Of a stretch of DNA of 10,916 bases, positions 5,524-10,916 are shown piece after piece (position 1 is the first letter of the stretch; every line of letters begins with the position of its first letter). The notes beneath the pieces are model-generated. The model was not told where the DNA came from, did not search any database, and worked only from the letters and a program-made list of their open reading frames with translations. This DNA is from CAZUQP01 sp964484285 (GTDB taxonomy: Bacteria; Pseudomonadota; Gammaproteobacteria; DSM-16500). A program made the translations under genes and the position numbers. Where the stretch lies: positions 1 to 10,916 of the forward strand of contig CAZAEO010000075.1 in NCBI GenBank assembly GCA_964484285.1, given 5' to 3'.

Positions 5524-7155
5524 TCAGTGAAATACTTGTCGCCATCCTGAGGTAGGATTTTTCTTTACTGAGATTAAACTAATATCATTAAATTGCTGAT
5601 TGGCTCCTAAACTGATATTTGACCATGCACTCCCGTTCCAATGGTATGCTGTTCCACTTGCTCCTACTATCCAGGCATCTTGAGCATTAACAATGCTGAT
5701 GCCGAAAAGATGAGTGCTGCCTACATCACTTGATGTCCAGGTAGAGCCATTATAAGTAACGATGATGCCGTTATTGCCGACCGCAACACCAAAATCGGCT
5801 AAGCTATCCCCGTCGCTATCTAACATGGAAATATTATTCAGTGTGGTTGAGGTAGGTGATGAGATGGATGTCCAACTGCTGCCATCCCAATGTAGTATAA
5901 CGCCATTGTCGCCTACAGCCCAAGCTTGATTGGTTGATACCGTGTAAACACCATTCAAATTTTGGGTCACAGGGCTTGCTGCTTGTGTCCAGTTAGCCCC
6001 ACTGTATTGAAGAATGCGTCCATTATCGCCTACAGCAAAACCGATAGAGCCTAATCCGCTCCCTGTCGTATCAATGACGTGAATGGCGTTGAGATTTTGA
6101 TTGTTATTATTATCTGCAGGAATGCTAGGGGAGCTAGTGGGCGTTAACACGCTCCAACTACTGCCATTCCAGCGTAAAATGGTATATCGATTTTGGCCGC
6201 CGTTACAATTGGTCGGTCTATAGCGTGTTCCTACTGCCCAACCTTGTTGGGATGAAACCATAGAAATATCCAGTAAATTTTGATTATCACAGCCTGCTAC
6301 AGTAACAAGTTGCCAATTTGCGCCATTCCAATGTAAAAAAATCAAATTGTTCTGTGCTTCATCACCTACAGCCCATCCATCTGCATTGGATAGCATACTC
6401 ACACCATTCAGGCTGCCCGCGCTGTCGCCACCTGCAATCACCGATGCATTCCAACTCATTTCAGTGGGTTGGTTCCAGCGTGATAAAACAAAATTGTTTC
6501 CTGAATTATTTCCTTCCGCCCACGCATCTTGTAATTGAACATTTTCTTGTAATTCACGTTGATAGTTAGGTGAAGTTAAATTAGGAATGCCTGCATTGAC
6601 ATCTAAAGAACATTGATATTGGCCGATACCTGCGCCACTTGCATGAGCCGAAGCGAGTGTTCCACTTGTACCACGGGTGACACCAATAAATGTGTCGCCT
6701 GATATAGCAGCATAGTCGATTGCTTCGCGATCGATGAGTATCTTTCCACTGGATGCAAATCCCGCGGTACTAGTGACATTGATAGTAGAAGTGGTTGTTG
6801 TGACAGGAGCGCTCAGAGTAGTAACAGAAAAAGTCGGCAAGCTATTTGTTGCGGTCATCGTGAATGTTCCGCTTTCCATCGTTGCATGGGTGATAGCTGA
6901 ATTCCCGGTGACACCGCTACAAGTGATGCGCGCTGGTGTGCCACTTAAATTGGGCATAGTTAAAAGACGTGTGCCTATTTGTAATCCCGATTCAGCCATA
7001 TAAAATGCTCTCAAGCCGTTCTGTTGTGCAGCACTTAGCATAGCGCGATTAGAAAAAAGATAGGCGATCAATGATCCCATTACCCCTATTACCAACATAA
7101 AAATAACAGCCACAACCAACAAATAACCTTGTTGGCTAACATTATTTTTTTTCAT
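5524..7155 (-). CDS. MshP/PilX-like minor pilin fused to a seven-repeat beta-propeller
   Basis: The 543-residue protein begins with a class III prepilin leader (MKKNNVSQQG, cleaved before Tyr11) and a hydrophobic pilin helix (12-35), followed by NGLRAFYMAESGLQIGTRLL, typical of PilX/MshP/GspK proteins. The usual Glu at +5 is Val, as in tip-type GspK and PilX relatives. Residues 115-180 form a beta-module (STINVTSTAGF..GKILIDREAIDY..FIGVTRG..GT..AHASGAG) also seen in phage-like and pilus proteins. From about 205 to 515 there are seven repeats pairing a W(A/I)VG-type strand (211, 260, 305, 372, 411, 456, 494) with an HWNGSSW-type strand, most simply a seven-bladed propeller. The short tail ends GWRQVFH. 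MshP proteins are normally near 150 residues. The start overlaps the MshO-like stop (ATGA) with a GAGG site. By inference it is a pilus-tip adhesin or sensor. Confidence 0.88.
   Translation of the reverse strand: MKKNNVSQQGYLLVVAVIFMLVIGVMGSLIAYLFSNRAMLSAAQQNGLRAFYMAESGLQIGTRLLTMPNLSGTPARITCSGVTGNSAITHATMESGTFTMTATNSLPTFSVTTLSAPVTTTTSTINVTSTAGFASSGKILIDREAIDYAAISGDTFIGVTRGTSGTLASAHASGAGIGQYQCSLDVNAGIPNLTSPNYQRELQENVQLQDAWAEGNNSGNNFVLSRWNQPTEMSWNASVIAGGDSAGSLNGVSMLSNADGWAVGDEAQNNLIFLHWNGANWQLVTVAGCDNQNLLDISMVSSQQGWAVGTRYRPTNCNGGQNRYTILRWNGSSWSVLTPTSSPSIPADNNNNQNLNAIHVIDTTGSGLGSIGFAVGDNGRILQYSGANWTQAASPVTQNLNGVYTVSTNQAWAVGDNGVILHWDGSSWTSISSPTSTTLNNISMLDSDGDSLADFGVAVGNNGIIVTYNGSTWTSSDVGSTHLFGISIVNAQDAWIVGASGTAYHWNGSAWSNISLGANQQFNDISLISVKKNPTSGWRQVFH
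5560..6530 (-). repeat. Seven tandem propeller-blade repeats (protein level)
   Basis: Each unit of about 35-65 residues has the form LN-x-(I/V)SM-x...WAVG(D/N)N-G-x-I-LHWNGSSW. Units 5 to 7 are the most regular and the third and fourth carry insertions (NCNGGQNR, ADNNNNQNL). DNA identity between units is low, so they are old duplications rather than a recent expansion. Confidence 0.75.
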
Positions 7156-7649
7156 GGTATGCCTCTTGTTGCAACCAGAGTTGAAAAAGAGGATGTGAGG
7201 CCTCCTGCGGCAATAGTGACGGATAATGAAATGTTGCGCACGGCTGATGGAGTAGCCGTAGTGATACCATTATTATCCATATAGCTTAAGGTCAAACTTT
7301 GAATTCCACTTGCGACGGTTTGGCTATTACGCATTAATAAATTATTACTCAATTGGTATTGAATGGTATCGCCATTCACATCAACAAAGGTGAGCTGAGA
7401 GGGTTGTATCGTGGTGATGTCTGCTGCGGAACGAATTGTGTGGAGATCAGTTGTCATTCGCTCCAGTGCAAAAAATCCTTGCCAGTCAATTTCACTGATA
7501 TGTTGTGAAGTCAGAAAAGTTTGGTATGCCTGAAAAAGCGTTTTACCGATTACGACACCAATCACTCCCATGATCACGATAGTGATAATGAGTTCAATTA
7601 AGGTAAATCCGGCAGATATGTTTTTCTTCAAGTAGATCGATGATGTCAT
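7152..7649 (-). CDS. MshO/GspJ-like minor prepilin
   Basis: A 165-residue prepilin with a 14-residue basic leader ending AG, then FTLIELIITIVIMGVIGVVIG, with Glu at +5 as needed for assembly into a pilus. The C-terminal half has the strand pattern of MshO/GspJ/PilW proteins: FVDVNGDTIQYQLSNNLLMRNS and VASGIQSLTLSYMDNNG. The ribosome site AGGGGA is 8 bases from the ATG and overlaps the end of the upstream MshD-like gene, whose stop is 1 base away. The stop overlaps the start of the MshP-like gene. It is expected to be processed by PilD and placed in the initiating tip complex. It is shorter than many MshO proteins (over 200 residues), so GspJ/PilW-like is an equal description. Confidence 0.85.
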   Translation of the reverse strand: MTSSIYLKKNISAGFTLIELIITIVIMGVIGVVIGKTLFQAYQTFLTSQHISEIDWQGFFALERMTTDLHTIRSAADITTIQPSQLTFVDVNGDTIQYQLSNNLLMRNSQTVASGIQSLTLSYMDNNGITTATPSAVRNISLSVTIAAGGLTSSFSTLVATRGIP

Positions 7650-7650
7650 G

Positions 7651-8052
7651 TTAATAATCCCCTACTTGAGTAGATAGTGAGGCGTTGGCTAGCCCACTGA
7701 TCGTTACGGTAATGGTTTTGTATGTTGTATCATTATTCCAAGTAGTACAGCTGATGTTCGTGTTTATGCTATATCCGGATGGAACCGCGCACGCAGTAGC
7801 AGAAGGTGTGCTAGGACAGGATAATGCAGCATATCCATTCATTTGACGTTGTCCTAGAAACCATTCCATACATTGTCTTGCCAATTGTACGGCAATCCAC
7901 TGTTGATGGACGCTGGGCGTACTTCGTAAAGCAGTTGTGGCGCCCAATAAAATGGTACTCATTAAAATACCAGAAACAACCAAGAAAACGATTACTTCAA
8001 TCAAAGTAAATCCATTTTGGGCGTGTGAAAAAATATTCATTTTATAGGTCAT
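7651..8052 (-). CDS. MshD/PilV-like minor prepilin
   Basis: A 133-residue prepilin. The leader (MTYKMNIFSHAQNG) is cut before FTLIEVIVFLVVSGILMSTILLG, with Glu at +5. The helix continues as WIAVQLARQCMEWFLGQRQMNGYAAL, typical of PilV/GspI/MshD proteins. The globular part has Cys in SCPSTPSATAC and ISCTTW, enough for disulfides, and ends in a strand TYKTITVTISGLANASLSTQV. The start overlaps the MshC-like stop (ATGA), with GGAA 7 bases upstream; ATG 8040 is possible but has no ribosome site. It belongs to the C-D-O-P minor pilin operon. Confidence 0.85.
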   Translation of the reverse strand: MTYKMNIFSHAQNGFTLIEVIVFLVVSGILMSTILLGATTALRSTPSVHQQWIAVQLARQCMEWFLGQRQMNGYAALSCPSTPSATACAVPSGYSINTNISCTTWNNDTTYKTITVTISGLANASLSTQVGDY

Positions 8053-8549
8053 TGTAATGTTCCATAACCCGTTTCTGGGCTGATCTGTATAGTTCGGCTT
8101 TGGCCTGTTGTATTAATAGATATTGATGCAGTAGCAGTTAAAGCCGTTCCTGGAATAGTACTATCTACATAAGGAATACCTTGCGAATTAAAAGCAATTA
8201 AATTGTTAGGAAGATTAGACAGTGTTCCTAAAGTGACTCCGTTAATTAATGTCAATTGATTACTGCCAGAAGGTAATAGAATAGGAGTGCCTGCTTCGTT
8301 AACAATTTGATAAGTTGAAGAGGAAATCTTGACCCATCGATATCGCTGCCCAGAGGTGATACTTAATGCTTGTGTATAACGAATATCGTTCTGTACGCGC
8401 CTAGCTTCATATTCCAAGTTTAAAGAAGTGGCCGGCCATTGTAGGAGTAAGGTAACGCCGACAACACTAATCAAAAGAATGATGAAAAGTAATTCGATCA
8501 GAGTGAATCCCTGGAGTTTTTTTATATTGAATAAGTCGTTTATTAACAT
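8049..8549 (-). CDS. MshC/GspH-like prepilin
   Basis: A 166-residue prepilin, first gene of the minus-strand pilin operon. The leader MLINDLFNIKKLQG precedes FTLIELLFIILLISVVGVTLLLQW (Glu at +5). It continues YEARRVQNDIRYTQALSITSGQRYRW, the GspH/FimT/MshC pattern in which the helix is followed by an RxxxVxxxxxxY-type strand, then ISINTTGQSRTIQISPETGYG at the end. The frame extends upstream to a TTG at 8615, but the extra 22 residues would make an overlong leader. I prefer ATG 8549, although no clear ribosome site is seen. The major pilin MshA, which usually lies just before mshC, is absent from this position. Confidence 0.85.
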   Translation of the reverse strand: MLINDLFNIKKLQGFTLIELLFIILLISVVGVTLLLQWPATSLNLEYEARRVQNDIRYTQALSITSGQRYRWVKISSSTYQIVNEAGTPILLPSGSNQLTLINGVTLGTLSNLPNNLIAFNSQGIPYVDSTIPGTALTATASISINTTGQSRTIQISPETGYGTLQ

Positions 8550-8599
8550 GATACTATAGTAAGTTAAATCTTGTTGAAATGTAACCAGCGAGGTGGATC

Positions 8600-8613
8600 G
8601 TACATTACTGTAC
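8600..8613. promoter_or_regulatory. GTACA-N4-TGTAC inverted repeat in the divergent pilus control region
   Basis: A perfect 5+5 bp inverted repeat (GTACATTACTGTAC) lies between the divergent MshC-like and MshI-like genes. The location suits an operator acting on both operons. The match is short, and no clear sigma-70 promoter could be placed on either side. Confidence 0.3.
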
Positions 8614-8627
8614 AAACGCGAGTTCCG

Positions 8628-8655
8628 TTGTCATGTCGTTTCCTTTGTATGACAA
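8628..8655. promoter_or_regulatory. TTGTCAT-N14-ATGACAA inverted repeat upstream of mshI
   Basis: A perfect 7-bp inverted repeat (8628-8634 and 8649-8655) has half-sites 21 bases apart, two helical turns, ending 27 bases before the GTG start at 8683. It could be a dimeric regulator site or an RNA hairpin in the leader. The left arm contains a TTGTCA -35-like hexamer, but no -10 sits at the right distance. Confidence 0.35.
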
Positions 8656-8682
8656 TCTATTGAAAGGATGAGGAAGATAGCA

Positions 8683-9657
8683 GTGCGCATTGGAAATTAC
8701 ATTAGGGAGTTTCAGCGACAGATTGCGCCATTTTTAATGAAAAAACTGCCGCAAATGATTACGCATCGATGTTGTATAAAAATTTCTCCTAAAGAAGTTT
8801 CGCTTATTCATATTGAAAAAACAAAAGATCAAGTTAAATTGTTCATGTCAGAAAGCATAGTATATGATGGTGCAAACAACTTATTGCTCGTGCTGGCAAA
8901 TATTGTTAACAAACACAAATTACAATTTATTCCTGTTTATTGGTTGTTATCACCAGAGGATTATCAGATTTTCTTAATTGAATCCCTGCCAGTTAAACCG
9001 GAAGAGTTTCGCGATGCGTTAGGTTGGCATATCAAAAGTTTGATTTCTTATCCTTTAGAAGAAGCTGTTTTAGATTACTTTAAGTTGCCAGCAAAAACCG
9101 CTCAAAATAACCACATGGTAGCCGCAGTCGTAGCAAGAAAAAGTCATTTAGCTAAAATGGCGGGCATATTTCATGAAAGTGGTTTATCCCTTACTGCGAT
9201 TGATATTCCAGAGCTCGCATTGCGGAATTTAAGCGCATTATATGAAATTGACGAGAAAAGTACGGCATTTATTTATTTTAATGAGCGCTTGGCTATTTTA
9301 AATATAACGCATGATAAACATTTATATTTTACGCGACATATCAATTTAACTATCACAAACGAATTTCAGGATAAAGATTACGAACAATTTGGCTTAGATA
9401 TTTTACGCTACTTTGATTATTACCAAAGTCAATGGCGACATCCTAATCCAGGTCGAATATTTGTGGCCAGTGAAAAAAGAAATGCAGTAGAGATGGCGAG
9501 CTTTCTATCTGATTACTTATTGGTATCAGTTGAGCCATTTTCTCTTAAACCACTCGATATAGATAGAACCAAAGTAGATTTGTTAGAAAAAAAATATTTA
9601 TTAACACTGGGCTGCGCTTTGCGTGAGGAAGAAAGAGATGTTAAGACAGGAAATTAA
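8683..9657 (+). CDS. mshI: MshI, PilM-like inner-membrane assembly platform protein
   Basis: A 324-residue cytoplasmic protein of the MshI/PilM actin-like fold, which docks to the N-terminus of the PilN partner at the inner membrane. Family marks are CIKISPKEVSLIHIEK near the start, YWLLSPEDYQIFLIESLPVKPEEFRDALGWHIKSLI with YPLEEAVLDYF (about 85-125), VAAVVARKSHL, LTAIDIPELALRNLS and LDILRYFDYYQSQW. GTG 8683 is chosen because AGGAAG lies 6 bases upstream. ATG 8668 has its AAAGG directly abutting, which leaves no spacing. It opens the plus-strand operon and overlaps the PilN-like gene by 20 bases. It differs from classic PilM in lacking a clear ATP-binding signature, as MshI proteins usually do. 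Confidence 0.88.
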   Translation: MRIGNYIREFQRQIAPFLMKKLPQMITHRCCIKISPKEVSLIHIEKTKDQVKLFMSESIVYDGANNLLLVLANIVNKHKLQFIPVYWLLSPEDYQIFLIESLPVKPEEFRDALGWHIKSLISYPLEEAVLDYFKLPAKTAQNNHMVAAVVARKSHLAKMAGIFHESGLSLTAIDIPELALRNLSALYEIDEKSTAFIYFNERLAILNITHDKHLYFTRHINLTITNEFQDKDYEQFGLDILRYFDYYQSQWRHPNPGRIFVASEKRNAVEMASFLSDYLLVSVEPFSLKPLDIDRTKVDLLEKKYLLTLGCALREEERDVKTGN

Positions 9658-10246
9658 TCTTTATCAATTTCTTGAGAAGCCGCGAACATCCAGCAGTTTT
9701 TTGAGTTGGAAAGCGTTGTGGTTGAGCAATCTGTTTTTTGTAGGCTTTTTATTTTTAATTTATTTATATTCTTTGTGGGATATACATAGTCTAAAAGTGC
9801 AAAAAGATGCGGCATCATATCAAGCGACTAAATTAGAAAAAACATTTTATCAAATCAAAAACACTTATCCACAGTTGTTTTTTTCACAAGATGCTGCTCT
9901 CACAGTCAATCAATTTAAACAAAAAATAGCTGATCAAGAGAAAATGTTACAAATGCTTGCGGCACAACACTTTTTTTCGGAAGATTTGCTTGCGCTGTCT
10001 CGAATCATTGCGCCACAAGTTTGGCTTACTGATATTCTCATGGTTAAAGGTGGACAGGAAATTACCTTGAAGGGAAATAGTTTGAGCAGACAGGATGTGC
10101 ATGTTTTTTTAAAAAATCTATCCCAAGAAAAAATATTTTCTGGTTTTAATTTGAATGTAAATAGTATCGAAGGTTCAAATAAAGATGATTTGAATAAAAA
10201 TGTTAAATTTGAATTAACCATGATTAAACAAGATAACTATGAATAA
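9638..10246 (+). CDS. PilN-like pilus assembly protein of the MSHA system
   Basis: A 202-residue bitopic inner-membrane protein. The N-terminus MLRQEINLYQF is the 'xINLY' cytoplasmic motif by which PilN proteins bind PilM/MshI. One membrane segment lies at about 27-47, followed by a coiled-coil-like stretch (50-105) and a periplasmic ferredoxin-like alpha/beta domain (PQVWLTDILMVKGGQEITLKG and so on). The frame is open from 9623, but ATG 9638 has AGGAA 7 bases upstream and starts the INLY motif at the right place. It overlaps mshI by 20 bases and mshJ by 8, so the three are translationally coupled. It should pair with MshJ in the periplasm. Confidence 0.85.
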   Translation: MLRQEINLYQFLEKPRTSSSFLSWKALWLSNLFFVGFLFLIYLYSLWDIHSLKVQKDAASYQATKLEKTFYQIKNTYPQLFFSQDAALTVNQFKQKIADQEKMLQMLAAQHFFSEDLLALSRIIAPQVWLTDILMVKGGQEITLKGNSLSRQDVHVFLKNLSQEKIFSGFNLNVNSIEGSNKDDLNKNVKFELTMIKQDNYE

Positions 10247-10862
10247 GTATATTTTGATTTTTAAAAAATGGTATGAGTTGCGTGCCACACGTGAAAAGGT
10301 GTGGATTGCAGCGTTTGGCTGGGCATTATTGTATGCTATTTTTTATTTTTTCTCGCTCGGTTCCTTAGATAAGCAAACTTCTATTCTTGGCGAAGGTATT
10401 AAAAAAACGAATCATCAAATTAAAAGTTGGAATATACAAATTTCTGCATTAAAGCAAATGTCAGAAAGCCCGCTCTATAAACAATGGACGGATCAAAAAC
10501 AAAGATTAGAAGGATTGCGCGGCAAGTATCAAAATTTTCTACAAACAAATTTACCTGGGCAATGGCAAGAGATAATCAAAAATATATTAGGTGTGAAGCA
10601 AGATAATATTCATCTTGTGCAAATAAAAGATTTTCCAGAAACGGTTTACAAAGCCACTGAGCATAATGAAAAAACTAATCTTTATCAGAAAACATTTCGC
10701 ATTGTGGTAAACGGTAATTTTTTTGATACAGTCAGTTATCTGCAACAATTGGAAAAGCTCCGGCCTAATGTTCATTGGGATAGTTTGAATTATCAAGTAG
10801 TGCAATATCCTATTGCAAAAGTTGAGATGGAGTTTTCAATTTTTTATGAAAAAAACACATAA
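10239..10862 (+). CDS. mshJ: MshJ, PilO-like pilus assembly protein
   Basis: A 207-residue bitopic inner-membrane protein with a short cytoplasmic N-terminus (WYELRATREK, the MshJ-type opening), one membrane segment at about 22-40 and a coiled-coil-like region (45-100). The periplasmic domain ends VHWDSLNYQVVQYPIAKVEMEFSIFYE, the MshJ C-terminal signature. With MshI and the PilN-like protein it forms the alignment complex linking the cytoplasmic motor to the outer-membrane secretin. The ATG overlaps the preceding stop by 8 bases and lacks a strong ribosome site, pointing to coupling. Confidence 0.85.
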   Translation: MNKYILIFKKWYELRATREKVWIAAFGWALLYAIFYFFSLGSLDKQTSILGEGIKKTNHQIKSWNIQISALKQMSESPLYKQWTDQKQRLEGLRGKYQNFLQTNLPGQWQEIIKNILGVKQDNIHLVQIKDFPETVYKATEHNEKTNLYQKTFRIVVNGNFFDTVSYLQQLEKLRPNVHWDSLNYQVVQYPIAKVEMEFSIFYEKNT

Positions 10863-10916
10863 TATACCCATTACACCTCAAGATGCGATTTTTAACCATC
10901 CATCTTGCGGCAAATT
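10846..10916 (+). CDS. Start of the next pilus-operon gene, cut by the window edge
   Basis: A frame opens at ATG 10846, overlapping mshJ by 17 bases, and reads MKKTHNIPITPQDAIFNHP... to the edge without a stop. A second frame opens at ATG 10883 and reads MRFLTIHLAAN..., which looks more like the start of a signal peptide. In MSHA operons the next gene is mshK, a small exported protein, which would favour the second start. Neither has a good ribosome site. Only about 20 residues are visible, so the product cannot be named. Confidence 0.4.
   Translation, partial: MKKTHNIPITPQDAIFNHPSCGK

Noticed and set aside
5524..5600. Possible truncation of an eighth propeller repeat by a frameshift (FNDISLIS...GWRQVFH-stop).
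   Set aside because: Seven repeats suffice for a closed propeller, the tail resembles a pilin C-terminal strand, and no continuing repeat was seen past the stop in the other frames.
6734..7003. An 89-codon plus-strand frame rich in Val/Ile inside the MshP-like gene.
   Set aside because: It is the complement of Thr/Ser/Asn-rich codons of the real gene and has no ribosome site or family pattern.
8049..8615. Longer MshC-like start at TTG 8615.
   Set aside because: It would give a 36-residue leader before the prepilin cleavage site and uses a rare start with no ribosome site; ATG 8549 gives a normal leader.

Overview
The window looks like a stretch of an AT-rich (roughly 38-40% G+C by eye) gammaproteobacterial chromosome. 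The evidence is a FabV-type enoyl-ACP reductase and the core of an MSHA-type (mannose-sensitive haemagglutinin) type IV pilus locus, with the usual gene orders I-(PilN-like)-J and C-D-O-P. The gene style and a dispersed 'catcctgagcg...agcgaagg' type repeat would suit a host-associated lineage such as Legionellales, but that placement is only an impression. Genes are densely packed and no gene-free stretch exceeds about 130 bases.

Left part (1-2000): the edge may hold the tail of a transposase. It is followed by a palindromic repeat, a small two-membrane-segment protein of unknown function on the minus strand, and fabV on the minus strand. Middle (2025-4063, plus strand): a DAO-family FAD oxidoreductase is translationally coupled to an aldo/keto reductase. 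The last codons of the reductase form a 19-bp perfect hairpin that serves as a bidirectional terminator between it and the convergent DUF2147 gene. Next (4093-5485, minus strand): a secreted DUF2147 protein, a stand-alone cyclic-nucleotide-binding-fold protein with an altered phosphate-binding cassette, and a very cysteine-rich small lipoprotein.

Right part (5524 to the end): two divergent pilus operons. The minus-strand operon (8549 down to 5524) encodes four prepilin-like proteins with overlapping or nearly abutting ends: MshC/GspH-like, MshD/PilV-like, MshO/GspJ-like and an MshP/PilX-like protein. The plus-strand operon (8683 onward) encodes the inner-membrane assembly platform MshI (PilM-like), a PilN-like protein and MshJ (PilO-like), and continues past the right edge. 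The major pilin, ATPases, secretin and platform protein MshG are not in the window and may follow downstream.

The most unusual item is the MshP-like protein (543 residues). It is a tip-type minor pilin lacking Glu+5, fused to a beta-module and then to seven 'WAVG...HWNGSSW' repeats that probably form a seven-bladed beta-propeller. By inference, this pilus carries its tip adhesin or sensor on the minor pilin itself. That would be a one-polypeptide counterpart of the PilX plus PilY1 (propeller) arrangement.
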